Below the pieces are notes generated by a model, which had not been told where the DNA came from, searched no databases, and saw only the letters and a program-made list of their open reading frames with translations. A DNA stretch of 64,000 nt from QHXN01 sp032162705 (GTDB lineage: Bacteria; Acidobacteriota; Blastocatellia; Pyrinomonadales; Pyrinomonadaceae), in assembly GCA_032162705.1 (NCBI GenBank), contig JAVRON010000052.1, positions 1 through 64,000 on the forward strand, given 5' to 3'. Each line of letters opens with the position of its first letter. The first letter of the stretch is position 1. A program made the translations under genes and the position numbers. This document shows, piece by piece, positions 26,586 to 34,237 of the stretch.

Positions 26586-27902
26586 ATGCGTGCGGCCCTG
26601 AATGGACGAGACGAAAGCATGGCGCGTGCTCGCGGCGCTCGGATAGCGAAGGCGCGTGGCGCTCGGGATGTCTGTGCGTCTCTGACGCTCGTCGCCTGCA
26701 TGCTCGCGTGTCTCCTCTCTGTCCCGGCAGCCTTCACGCAGGAGCACACGCGACCGCGCAGGACAAAGCGTCCGGCGGAGTCAGCGAACGCCGCCGAGAC
26801 TTCAGATAAAAAAACGACAACATCGGATAAGAGAACGACTGCGTCTCCGAAAGCAGAGGCCGCGCCGCAGGACATTCAGACGCGAAAGACCGGGAGCGAG
26901 TCGCCCTCTCAGTCTGTGCCTTCGAGCGAGTCTCGTTCGCAGAGTGTGCCCACGGGGAAGCAGGGCGCGGAGGAGGTTGACGACGAAGAGGTCGTCAGAA
27001 TCAACGCTTCGGAGGTGCTGCTGCCCGTGACGGTGCGCGACGCTTCGGGGCAGCTTGTGGCCGATCTCGGGCGCAGAGACTTTCAAGTCTACGAGGACGG
27101 GCGCGAACAACCTCTGAGCGACCTCTCGCTCCGGCAGGTTCCGGTGGATGTGGCGCTGCTCGTCGATGCCTCTTCGTCGGTCGCCGAGAGCTTTGAAGAC
27201 TTTCGCCACGCGGCGGACGAGTTCGCCGGGCGCATCGACCGTGAAGACCGTTTCTGTCTCGTCAAGTTCGACGACCATGTGGAGCTTCTGCTCGACTGGT
27301 CGAAGAGTCGCCTGCAACTCCGTCGCGCGCTCGGGCGTCTGACGACCGGCATCTTCACGCGCTTCAACGACGCGCTCCTGCTCGCGGCGCGCGACCAGTT
27401 CCAACGAAACGAACGTCGCCGCGCGCTCGTCGTCCTGAGTGACGGCATCGACAGCAACCGCGGCGCGGCGACTACGGAGGCGGCCCTGCGCGCGCTGCTC
27501 GAAACGCAAGTCACCGTCTACTGCATCGCCAACACAGAGATCGAGCGCAAGCGCAAGCGTGCGGAACTGGACAATCTGCTCGCCGCCCCCGACTCTACGG
27601 TGCGCTTCAACGGACTACGCATCGGCGACCTGCGCGAATCTTTGCGCGTGCTTGACGAGAGCGAGCGCAACCTCGAAGCCCTGACGCGCGCGACCGGCGG
27701 TCGTCTCTACAAACCGCAGAGCTTCGATGCGCTCGACCGCGTCTACACCGAGATCGCAGACGAGCTGCGCCACCAGTACGCGCTCTACTACACGCCGACG
27801 AATCCCGCGCGCGACGGACGCTTCCGGCGCGTCCGCGTCGAAGTGCCCGGCCACGACTACGAAGTCTCGACGCGCGTCGGCTACTACGCGCCGCGCCGCT
27901 AA
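26586..27902 (+). CDS. VWFA-related acidobacterial-type protein
   Basis: 438 aa from the ATG at 26586 (a GTG at 26577 overlapping the previous stop is an alternative). Signal anchor near residues 18-42, a low-complexity linker, an N-terminal beta domain (VLLPVTVRDASGQLVADLGRRDFQVYEDGREQPLSDLSLRQVPVDV), then a von Willebrand A domain (about 185-380) with the MIDAS start DASSS (family DxSxS) and the typical ending HQYALYYTPTNPARDGRFRRVRVEV. This is the arrangement of the 'VWFA-related Acidobacterial' family. Probably envelope adhesion or scaffolding; ligand unknown. Confidence 0.87.
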   Translation: MRAALNGRDESMARARGARIAKARGARDVCASLTLVACMLACLLSVPAAFTQEHTRPRRTKRPAESANAAETSDKKTTTSDKRTTASPKAEAAPQDIQTRKTGSESPSQSVPSSESRSQSVPTGKQGAEEVDDEEVVRINASEVLLPVTVRDASGQLVADLGRRDFQVYEDGREQPLSDLSLRQVPVDVALLVDASSSVAESFEDFRHAADEFAGRIDREDRFCLVKFDDHVELLLDWSKSRLQLRRALGRLTTGIFTRFNDALLLAARDQFQRNERRRALVVLSDGIDSNRGAATTEAALRALLETQVTVYCIANTEIERKRKRAELDNLLAAPDSTVRFNGLRIGDLRESLRVLDESERNLEALTRATGGRLYKPQSFDALDRVYTEIADELRHQYALYYTPTNPARDGRFRRVRVEVPGHDYEVSTRVGYYAPRR

Positions 27903-27918
27903 AGGCAGAGCCGTTGGA

Positions 27919-27948
27919 TTGACACGCCTTCGACGCGTCGGTTATAAC
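27919..27948 (+). promoter_or_regulatory. Sigma-70 promoter of the his operon
   Basis: TTGACA at 27919-27924 and TATAAC at 27943-27948 (18-bp spacer), or TTATAA with a 17-bp spacer. This is one of the best consensus matches in the window. Transcription would begin near 27955, about 30 nt before the leader peptide start. Confidence 0.8.
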
Positions 27949-27984
27949 AAACGCGTTCCGAAGGGCGATTCACAATTTTTGAGC

Positions 27985-28068
27985 ATGACTGAACACCTCC
28001 ACATCGCAGCGCCGCATCATCATGGTCACCATTGCCATGCGCGCAGACGCGTGTGGGGTGACTCGTAA
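27985..28068 (+). CDS. hisL: Candidate his operon leader peptide
   Basis: A 27-codon frame from ATG 27985 to TAA 28066-28068. Eight codons are histidine (residues 4, 6, 11, 12, 13, 15, 16 and 18), six of them within residues 11-18. It lies between a strong promoter and a Rho-independent terminator and just upstream of hisZ, the first gene of a nine-gene his operon. By analogy with known amino-acid leader peptides, ribosome stalling at His codons when charged tRNA-His is scarce would change RNA folding and permit read-through. The ribosome binding site is weak (GAG 1-2 nt before the ATG, AAGGG 18 nt before). The His run is seen directly; the mechanism is inferred. Confidence 0.8.
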   Translation: MTEHLHIAAPHHHGHHCHARRRVWGDS

Positions 28069-28122
28069 AGCGCCGGGCGCGAGACCGGGCCGAGGGCGCT
28101 AAAAAGTTTCACCAACACACGC
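28049..28122 (+). promoter_or_regulatory. Competing stem in the his leader
   Basis: 28049-28061 pairs with 28109-28122 (two-nt bulge), and an inner hairpin (agcgcc...ggcgct, 28069-28100) sits inside. The left arm overlaps the end of the leader peptide just after the His codons, and the right arm overlaps the terminator stem by about three bases. It could be the alternative fold that decides termination. The small overlap leaves the switching mechanism uncertain. Confidence 0.5.
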
Positions 28123-28157
28123 TGCCTGCGACACCGAAAGTGTCGGGCGGCGTTTTT
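28120..28157 (+). terminator. Attenuator terminator before hisZ
   Basis: Arms 28120-28134 and 28140-28152 form a GC-rich stem of about 13 pairs with a 2-nt bulge and a CGAAA loop, directly followed by TTTTTGATTTT. It lies upstream of all his genes, so it must be bypassed for expression. Confidence 0.85.
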
Positions 28158-28164
28158 GATTTTG

Positions 28165-28251
28165 ATGATAAGTGATGAGCAATAAGTGATAAGAAGAAGA
28201 CGGCCCGCGCTGTTCTTGCTTATCACTTGTCACTCATCACTTGTCACTCAT
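28165..28251. repeat. Intergenic palindrome, heptamer family B, copy 2
   Basis: TGATAAG/TGATGAG-type heptamers on the left, their complements on the right, with a GC-rich loop (cggcccgcgctg). It lies between the attenuator and the hisZ start, so it is in the his mRNA leader. Confidence 0.92.
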
Positions 28252-28255
28252 CGAA

Positions 28256-29362
28256 ATGGAGCCTCTTTCAAACATTCCGGGCGGCATGCGCTACTACTTC
28301 GGGCGCGAGGCTCGTCTGCGCCGCGCGGTCGAGGACGCGGCGATGAGCGTCTTCGACGGGTGGGGCTACGAAGAGATTGCGACGCCTTCGGTCGATTACT
28401 ATCTACTGTTCGAGCGTGGGATGGGGCGCGAAGAGGCGCGGCGCAGCTTCCGCTTCACAGACACGGACGGGCGTCTGCTGGCGCTCCGTCCCGACGTGAC
28501 CTCCTCGGTTGCGCGCGCGGCGGCGACACTCTTCGCGGGCGCAGCCCGTCCCCTGCGCTTCTGCTACGCCGCGTCGGTCTTCCGGCAGCGCCCACGTTCG
28601 CACGCCGAGTGGAGGCGACAGGAGCGACAGATCGGCTGCGAGCTGATCGGCGCGGGGCGTGCCGATGCAGACCTCGAAGTCCTCGCCATGACCGCAGAGG
28701 TGCTCGAACGTCTCGGCACGGGCGGCTCGTACCGCGTCACGCTCAATCACGTCGGCGTCTTTAACGGCATCGCCGAACAACTCGGCCTCGGCGCGGACGC
28801 ACGCGAAGCGATGCGGCAGCTTATCGACGCGCGTGACGCCGCGGCGCTCGAACAGTTCCTCAAGGGGCTTGGCAAGTCCGCGCAGACCGTACGGCGTGCA
28901 GGGCGGCTCGCGAGCCTCGCGGGCGCGCGCGCGATACCCTTTGAAGCGCGAGAGCTTCTGACGAACGAGCGTTCGCGTGCGGCGCTCGACGAGTTAGAGA
29001 GGCTGCGTGCGGTCGTCGAGTCGTTGGGGATCGGCGACGGCTTTTCGATTGACCTCTCGGATGTTTCGGGTCTCGACTATTACACGGGGCTTGTCTTCAA
29101 GATTTACGTCGCGGGCGCGGGCGCTCGCGTCGGAGGCGGCGGGCGCTACGACGAGCTGACGGCCAACTTCGGGCGGCGCGAACCGGCGGTCGGCTTCGTC
29201 CTCGACCTCGACGCACTGACAGACATACTCGCGCGCACAGACTTCGGATCACAGAACGGCGTCCGCACGTCGGCCAACATAATCGAAGGGGCAGACGCAG
29301 CGGAGCGCTTCCGCGAGGCGAGACGCAGGCGCGCGCAGGGCGAGAGGATAAGGATGGAATAA
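28256..29362 (+). CDS. hisZ: ATP phosphoribosyltransferase regulatory subunit HisZ
   Basis: 368 aa, a HisRS-like paralogue that combines with the short HisG to form the first enzyme of histidine synthesis. It shows the class II synthetase-like motifs PGGMRYYFGREARLRRAVEDAAMSVFDGWGYEEIATP, RPDVTSSVARAAATLF, RFCYAASVFRQRPRSHAEWRRQERQIGCELIGAGRADADLEVL and GGGRYDELTANFGRREPAVGFVLDLD. It lacks the anticodon-binding domain of true HisRS. Start at the ATG 28256 rather than an upstream TTG, because the family begins with this segment. The short HisG downstream supports the assignment. Confidence 0.92.
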   Translation: MEPLSNIPGGMRYYFGREARLRRAVEDAAMSVFDGWGYEEIATPSVDYYLLFERGMGREEARRSFRFTDTDGRLLALRPDVTSSVARAAATLFAGAARPLRFCYAASVFRQRPRSHAEWRRQERQIGCELIGAGRADADLEVLAMTAEVLERLGTGGSYRVTLNHVGVFNGIAEQLGLGADAREAMRQLIDARDAAALEQFLKGLGKSAQTVRRAGRLASLAGARAIPFEARELLTNERSRAALDELERLRAVVESLGIGDGFSIDLSDVSGLDYYTGLVFKIYVAGAGARVGGGGRYDELTANFGRREPAVGFVLDLDALTDILARTDFGSQNGVRTSANIIEGADAAERFREARRRRAQGERIRME

Positions 29363-29471
29363 TTCACATGGATGGACAGGATTGACAGGATACAGAGCAT
29401 TTGAAATTTCAAAATCTCAAAAAAAATCCTTAATCACTTATCCTGTTCATCCTGTCTATCCATGTGAATTC
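29361..29471. repeat. Intergenic palindrome, 9-bp family H
   Basis: Left arm AATTCACATGGATGGACAGG..., right arm the complement ending ATCCATGTGAATT. The arms step in 9 bp (ggatggaca, ggattgaca). The AT-rich loop holds an inner hairpin (gaaatttc). It fills the hisZ-hisG gap, starting at the hisZ stop. Confidence 0.92.
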
Positions 29472-29479
29472 TCTTTGAT

Positions 29480-30130
29480 ATGCTGACGATTGCGATTGCG
29501 AAGGGGAGGATGCAACAGGACGCGCTCGAACTGCTGGCGCGCGCGGGCATTAGTGTCAGCACCGAGGCGCTGGCCTCGCGCCGCCTCGCCGTCGAGGATG
29601 AGTCGGGGCGCTACCGCTTCGTCTTCGTCAAGCCCGCGGACGTGCCGGTCTACGTCGAACACGGCATCGCGGACTGCGGCGTGGTCGGGCGCGACGTGCT
29701 GCTGGAGACGGAGGCGGACGTGTTGCAGCCGCTCGACCTCAAGATTTCTTGCTGCCGCATCGCGGTCGCGGCAAAGGATGGTCTGCGCGTCGAGCGACTC
29801 GGGGTGCTTCACGTCGCGACGAAGTACCCGCGCATCACGGCCACGCACTTCGGCGCGCGCGGCGTCCCCGTCGAGATCATACAGCTCTCAGGCTCGGTCG
29901 AGTTGGCGGCCGTGCTCGGTCTCTCGGACTGCATCGTCGATCTCGTCGAGACGGGGCGCACGCTCGCCGAGAACGGGCTGGCCGTCGTCGAGACGATCAC
30001 GGAGTCCACGGGTCGCCTCGTCGTCAATCGCGCGAGCTACCAGTTGAAGGCCGAAGCGGTCGGCGAGTTGATTCGGGATTTGAGTCGCGCCCTGTTGGAA
30101 GACGGCGGCGAGGGGGGAGCAACGTCTTGA
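29480..30130 (+). CDS. hisG: ATP phosphoribosyltransferase catalytic subunit HisG (short form)
   Basis: 216 aa, the short form that needs HisZ. Joins ATP and PRPP to give phosphoribosyl-ATP. Seen: MLTIAIAKGRMQQDALELL (start of the family), ADCGVVGRDVLLE, ATKYPRIT and the PRPP-binding ELAAVLGLSDCIVDLVETGRTLAENGL. The C-terminal regulatory domain of the long form is missing, consistent with HisZ. The stop overlaps the start of hisD. Confidence 0.95.
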   Translation: MLTIAIAKGRMQQDALELLARAGISVSTEALASRRLAVEDESGRYRFVFVKPADVPVYVEHGIADCGVVGRDVLLETEADVLQPLDLKISCCRIAVAAKDGLRVERLGVLHVATKYPRITATHFGARGVPVEIIQLSGSVELAAVLGLSDCIVDLVETGRTLAENGLAVVETITESTGRLVVNRASYQLKAEAVGELIRDLSRALLEDGGEGGATS

Positions 30131-31416
30131 TCGAGGTAATCACGGACGCCGCGCGCAGACGCGAGAAGCTGGCGCACATACTCGGGCGCAGCGTCGCGTC
30201 GGACACCGAGCTGATGTCCATCGTCGCGGAGATAATCGAGGACGTACGCCGTCGCGGCGATGCGGCGCTCGTCGATTACACGGCGCGCTTCGACGGCGTG
30301 CGACTGCGTCCCGACAAGCTCCGCGTCGAAGAGTCGGCGCTGCGCGACTCGGCCGCACGCGTTGAGGGCCGCGTGCTCGAAGCTATCCGCGGGAGCATCC
30401 GCAACGTGCGCGCCTTCCACGAGCACGAGCGCACGGAAGGATGGGAGATGGAGACGGGGCGCGGCGTGCGCCTCGGCCAGCGCATCACTCCGGTCGAAGC
30501 GGCGGGGCTTTACGTTCCGGGCGGGACGGCGAGCTATCCTTCGTCGGTCGTGATGAACGTCGTGCCCGCGCAGGTCGCGGGCGTCCGCCGCATCGCGGTC
30601 GTCACGCCGCCGCGCACACTCTCTGAGACTCCGGCGGTCGCCGCCGCGCTTCTCGAACTCGGAGTCACGGAGATTTATCAGGTTGGCGGCGCGCAATCCG
30701 TTGCCGCGCTTGCCTACGGAACCGAGACGATTCCGCGCGTCGATGTCATCACGGGGCCCGGCAACAAGTTCGTCGCTGCTGCCAAGAAGCTCGTCTTCGG
30801 CGCGGTCGGCATCGACTCGATTGCGGGCCCGAGCGAGGTCGTCGTACTCGCGGACGAGTCTGCACGTGCAGACTTCATCGCCGCAGACCTGCTCGCACAG
30901 GCAGAGCACGCCGAGGACGCCTCGGCGATTCTCGTCACCACGGATTCCGAGCTTGCCGAGCGCGTGGCCGTCGAAGTCGCGCGACAGGTCGAGACGCTCC
31001 CACGTCGCAAGATCGTCTCGCGCTCGCTCGCGGACTTCGGGGCAATCTTCGTCATCTCGACGCTCGAAGAGGCTTGTGAAGTCGTCAACGAACTCGCGCC
31101 CGAGCATCTGGAAATTATCACGCAAGACCCCGAAGCCGCTGCCGCGCTCGTACGCCACGCGGGCGCAATCTTCTTCGGCGAGCACACGCCCGAAGCCGTC
31201 GGCGACTACTTCGCGGGGCCCAACCACGTGCTCCCGACCGGCGGCGCATCGCGCTTCTCCTCCGCGCTCGGTGTCTACAACTTCCTGCGCCGCACGAGCA
31301 TCATCCGTTACACACGCGAAGAACTCGAACAGACCGCGCCGCTCATCGCAGCGCTCGCCGAGGCCGAAGGCTTGGACGCGCACGCGCGCTCGGCGTTGAT
31401 TCGAGTCGAAAGTTAG
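30127..31416 (+). CDS. hisD: Histidinol dehydrogenase HisD
   Basis: 429 aa; catalyses the last two oxidations, histidinol to histidine. The start is the TTG at 30127 overlapping the hisG stop (TTGA), with a strong GAGGGGGGAG just upstream; a longer frame upstream overlaps hisG and is not real. Family motifs: GLYVPGGTASYPSSVVMNVVPAQVAGV, VDVITGPGNKFVAAAKKLVFGAVGIDSIAGPSEVVVLAD, and DYFAGPNHVLPTGGASRFSSALGVYNFLRRTS. Confidence 0.95.
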   Translation: MIEVITDAARRREKLAHILGRSVASDTELMSIVAEIIEDVRRRGDAALVDYTARFDGVRLRPDKLRVEESALRDSAARVEGRVLEAIRGSIRNVRAFHEHERTEGWEMETGRGVRLGQRITPVEAAGLYVPGGTASYPSSVVMNVVPAQVAGVRRIAVVTPPRTLSETPAVAAALLELGVTEIYQVGGAQSVAALAYGTETIPRVDVITGPGNKFVAAAKKLVFGAVGIDSIAGPSEVVVLADESARADFIAADLLAQAEHAEDASAILVTTDSELAERVAVEVARQVETLPRRKIVSRSLADFGAIFVISTLEEACEVVNELAPEHLEIITQDPEAAAALVRHAGAIFFGEHTPEAVGDYFAGPNHVLPTGGASRFSSALGVYNFLRRTSIIRYTREELEQTAPLIAALAEAEGLDAHARSALIRVES

Positions 31417-31467
31417 AAAGATTTAAAAAGGGCTTATTTCGTCCGGCTTGGGAGTTGTGAAAGATGA

Positions 31468-31563
31468 GATTCACCACAGAGGCGCTGAGGACACAGAGAC
31501 TCGCAGAGGGATGCAAGTCTCTGCGCCCCCTCCGCGAACTCCGCGCCTCTGCGGTGAATTGCT
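31468..31563. repeat. Intergenic palindrome, 9-bp family C, copy 2
   Basis: Left arm ATTCACCACAGAGGCGCTGAGG, right arm complement ending GCCTCTGCGGTGAAT. Same family as 23103-23187, with likeness extending into the flanks. It lies in the 238-bp hisD-hisC gap; the remaining part before hisC (31590-31654) holds a repeated CTATAG motif (31622 and 31637) that might be an internal promoter. Confidence 0.9.
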
Positions 31564-31654
31564 ACTCACTCTCAAGCGCAACTTCGAGGTGATGGTCATC
31601 TTAGCAAGGAAGGCAATATCCCTATAGACCATACTTCTATAGAACAAATTTCCG

Positions 31655-32758
31655 ATGTCGAAACCTTTAGACAAAATCAAGCCGCGCGTGCGTGCGCTCA
31701 AGGCATACACGCTCAAGCCCGACCGCGGCGAGGTGAAGCTCAACCAGAACGAGAACCCCTGGAGTGTGCCGGAGGCCATCCGTGCCGAGACGCTACGGCG
31801 GATGGAGTTGCGCTCCTGGTCTCGCTACCCGGACTTCGTGCCCGCTTCGCTCCAGGAGAAGCTGGCCGGTTTCGTAGGCTGGCGCGCGGACGGCGTGGTC
31901 GCGGGCAATGGCTCGAACGAGTTGATACAGGCGACGCTGATGGTGACGGTCAGCGAAGGCAAGCGCGTGCTCATCTCGGAGCCGACGTTCGCGCTCTATC
32001 GCCAGATCACGACCGTGCTTGGCGGCGAGGTCTTGAGCGTGCCGCTCAATGAAGAGTTGCAGTTCGACGTTGCGGCGCTCCGCGAGACTATCGAGCGCGC
32101 AGAGCCGGACGTGACCATACTCTGCTCGCCGAATAACCCGACGGGCTGTCTGATCGAGGTCGAAGAACTCGAATCGCTCCTTGAAGCCACGGGCGGCATC
32201 ATCGTCATCGACGAAGCCTACTTCGAGTTCTCCGGGCGGACAATCGCGCCGCTCCTGACGCGTCACGCGAACCTTGCGGTCTTCCGCACCTTCTCAAAGG
32301 CGATGGGGCTTGCCGGGCTGCGCGTCGGCTATCTACTCGCTTCGCCCGAGTTGGCGCGGGAGGTCGGCAAGGCCGTGCTGCCGTATAACCTCAACGCCTT
32401 CTCGCAGACCGCCGCCGAGGTGGCCGTCGAGATGTACGAGGCGGAACTGCGCCCCACGGTCGCGCGCATCATCGAAGAGCGCGAACTCTTGTACGCGGAG
32501 CTTGAAAACATCGAAGGACTCGCGCCCGTCGCCTCGCGCGCCAACTTCATGGTCGTCCGTTCCGAGATAGAGCCGCGTCGCGTCTACGACGAGCTGCTCC
32601 GGCGCGACCGAATACTTATTCGCGACGTGAGCAGCTACCCCATGCTCAAGGACTATTTTCGCGTCAGCGTCGGCACGCCCGCCGAGAACGAACGGCTGCT
32701 CCAATGCTTGCGCCACATCTTTAAAGGAAAGGGGAATGAAGTGATGAGGGATAAGTGA
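31655..32758 (+). CDS. hisC: Histidinol-phosphate aminotransferase HisC
   Basis: 367 aa, PLP-dependent fold type I. Converts imidazole acetol phosphate to histidinol phosphate. Seen: VKLNQNENPWSVPEAI, CSPNNPTGCLIEVEELESLL, VIDEAYFEFSG and the Schiff-base lysine in FRTFSKAMGLAGLRVGYLLA. No good ribosome binding site. The last residues (NEVMRDK) and the stop are encoded by the left arm of a family B palindrome, so the C-terminus seems to have been redrawn by the repeat. Confidence 0.94.
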   Translation: MSKPLDKIKPRVRALKAYTLKPDRGEVKLNQNENPWSVPEAIRAETLRRMELRSWSRYPDFVPASLQEKLAGFVGWRADGVVAGNGSNELIQATLMVTVSEGKRVLISEPTFALYRQITTVLGGEVLSVPLNEELQFDVAALRETIERAEPDVTILCSPNNPTGCLIEVEELESLLEATGGIIVIDEAYFEFSGRTIAPLLTRHANLAVFRTFSKAMGLAGLRVGYLLASPELAREVGKAVLPYNLNAFSQTAAEVAVEMYEAELRPTVARIIEERELLYAELENIEGLAPVASRANFMVVRSEIEPRRVYDELLRRDRILIRDVSSYPMLKDYFRVSVGTPAENERLLQCLRHIFKGKGNEVMRDK

Positions 32759-32829
32759 TGAGTGATAAGAAAAATCTTCGTTTTAATCTCATCACTCATC
32801 ACTCATCACTCATCACTTATCACTCATCT
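32740..32829. repeat. Intergenic palindrome, heptamer family B, copy 3
   Basis: GTGATGAGGGATAAGTGATG-type left arm and CTCATCA/CTTATCA right arm. It begins inside the hisC coding end and stops directly at the hisB ATG. The frame through it stays open into hisB, from an ATG at 32755. Confidence 0.92.
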
Positions 32830-33438
32830 ATGGCTACAGAACTTCAGACGACGGAGAGAGTCGCCGAGGTGCGGCGCAGGACGAAGGAGACGGACGTGCG
32901 CGTGCGGCTCTCGCTCGACGGCACGGGTCAGTCAAAAGTCTCGACGGGCATCGCTTTCCTCGATCACATGCTTGAGCTGTTCGCGCGGCACGGGCTGTTC
33001 GATCTCGAAGTCGAGTGCCGGGGCGACCTGCACATAGACGATCACCACTCGGTCGAGGACGTGGCGATTACGCTCGGGCAGGCGCTCACGCAGGCGCTCG
33101 GCGACAAGGCGGGCATCTCGCGCTACGGCGCGGCGATTGTGCCGATGGACGAGGCGCTGTGCCGCTCGGTGATTGACCTCTCAGGCCGCTTCTATCTCGT
33201 CTACGAAGTCGAGACGCGGCGGCAGATGATCGGCAACTTCTCGGTCGAGCTGGCCGAACATTTCTGGCGCTCGCTGGCGGAAGCCGCGCGTTGCAACCTG
33301 CACATAGACTGCCTGCGCGGGCGCAATACGCACCACATCCTTGAAGGCACTTTCAAAGCTACGGCGCGTGCGCTCCGGCAGTCCGTCGAGCGTGACCCGC
33401 GCGTCTCGGGCGTGCCTAGTACGAAAGGCGTGCTGTAA
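32830..33438 (+). CDS. hisB: Imidazoleglycerol-phosphate dehydratase HisB
   Basis: 202 aa, the monofunctional dehydratase (no histidinol-phosphatase domain; that role fits HisN downstream). Manganese-binding motifs FLDHMLELFARHG, DDHHSVEDVAI, and the C-terminal repeat AEHFWRSLAEAARCNLHIDCLRGRNTHHILEGTFKATARAL. Start at ATG 32830; the in-frame upstream ATG at 32755 would add 25 residues coded by the palindrome and is less likely. The ribosome binding site is poor, so translation may rely on coupling. Confidence 0.95.
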   Translation: MATELQTTERVAEVRRRTKETDVRVRLSLDGTGQSKVSTGIAFLDHMLELFARHGLFDLEVECRGDLHIDDHHSVEDVAITLGQALTQALGDKAGISRYGAAIVPMDEALCRSVIDLSGRFYLVYEVETRRQMIGNFSVELAEHFWRSLAEAARCNLHIDCLRGRNTHHILEGTFKATARALRQSVERDPRVSGVPSTKGVL

Positions 33439-33516
33439 GAAAGTAAGCATGCGAGACGTAAGGAAGCGAGCATGCGAGGTGTTTTGAAAGAATGATGGAA
33501 GGGATGTTGAAGTAAG

Positions 33517-34122
33517 TTGGCGCGCGTAGCGATAATTGATTACGGGGTCGGGAATCTGCGCTCGGTCGAGAAGGCTTTCCACGCGGGCGGGGTCGAAGCG
33601 GTCGTCAGTTCGGACGAGCGCGTGCTGCGCGGGGCGGAGAAGCTCGTGCTGCCGGGCGTCGGCGCTTTCCGTGCGTGCATGGAGGCTTTACGAGCGCGCG
33701 GCTTTGACCAACTCGTCCGCGAGCGCGTCGAGGCGGGGACGCCGCTTTTGGGCGTATGCGTCGGCATGCAGATGCTCTTTGAAGAGTCGGAAGAGTTCGG
33801 ACTGACGCGTGGGCTTGGGTTCCTTCGAGGCCGTGTGCGGCGTTTTTCAGATGGCCTGCGCGTGCCGCAGGTCGGCTGGAATCAGATCGAGTGGCGTGTG
33901 TCGCACCCTCTGGCCGAGGGCATCGGAGATAAGACTTTTTTCTACTTCGTCCATTCTTTCTTTTGCGACGCGCGCGAGGCGGAGACCGTGATCGGGGTGA
34001 CGGAGTACGGCCTCAGCTACGCATCAGTGGTCGCGCGCGGGTATATATGCGGCGTGCAGTTCCACCCGGAGAAGAGTCAGACGGCGGGCCTGCGTCTGCT
34101 CAAGAACTTCGCGGATGGCTGA
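33517..34122 (+). CDS. hisH: Imidazole glycerol phosphate synthase, glutamine amidotransferase subunit HisH
   Basis: 201 aa, class I glutaminase that feeds ammonia to HisF. Start TTG at 33517, reading MARVAIIDYGVGNLRSVEKAF, with GGAAGGGA upstream. Catalytic Cys in GVCVGMQMLFEESEEF; His and Glu in CGVQFHPEKSQ. The usual neighbour hisA is missing between this gene and hisF; a palindrome occupies the gap. Confidence 0.94.
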   Translation: MARVAIIDYGVGNLRSVEKAFHAGGVEAVVSSDERVLRGAEKLVLPGVGAFRACMEALRARGFDQLVRERVEAGTPLLGVCVGMQMLFEESEEFGLTRGLGFLRGRVRRFSDGLRVPQVGWNQIEWRVSHPLAEGIGDKTFFYFVHSFFCDAREAETVIGVTEYGLSYASVVARGYICGVQFHPEKSQTAGLRLLKNFADG

Positions 34123-34137
34123 AAGAACGCTGACAAG

Positions 34138-34228
34138 GCAGAAGCCCGACCGTCAGGGAGGGCGTACCAACTATCAACAGTAGTATTTAATGAAGACATA
34201 CGCCCTTCCTGACGGTCGGGCTTCCGCC
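34138..34228. repeat. Intergenic palindrome, family E, copy 1
   Basis: Left arm GCAGAAGCCCGACCGTCAGG, right arm its complement ending GACGGTCGGGCTTCCGCC, with an AT-rich loop. It occupies most of the 115-bp hisH-hisF gap. Confidence 0.93.
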
Positions 34229-34237
34229 TCGAATCCT

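Noticed and set aside
27727..27984. Longer frame upstream of the His leader ATG
   Set aside because: It runs out of frame through the end of the VWA gene and across the promoter; only the part from 27985 would be transcribed from that promoter with a start.
29749..30126. Upstream extension of hisD over hisG
   Set aside because: It overlaps a complete HisG, and HisD homology starts right at the TTG of 30127, behind a strong ribosome binding site.
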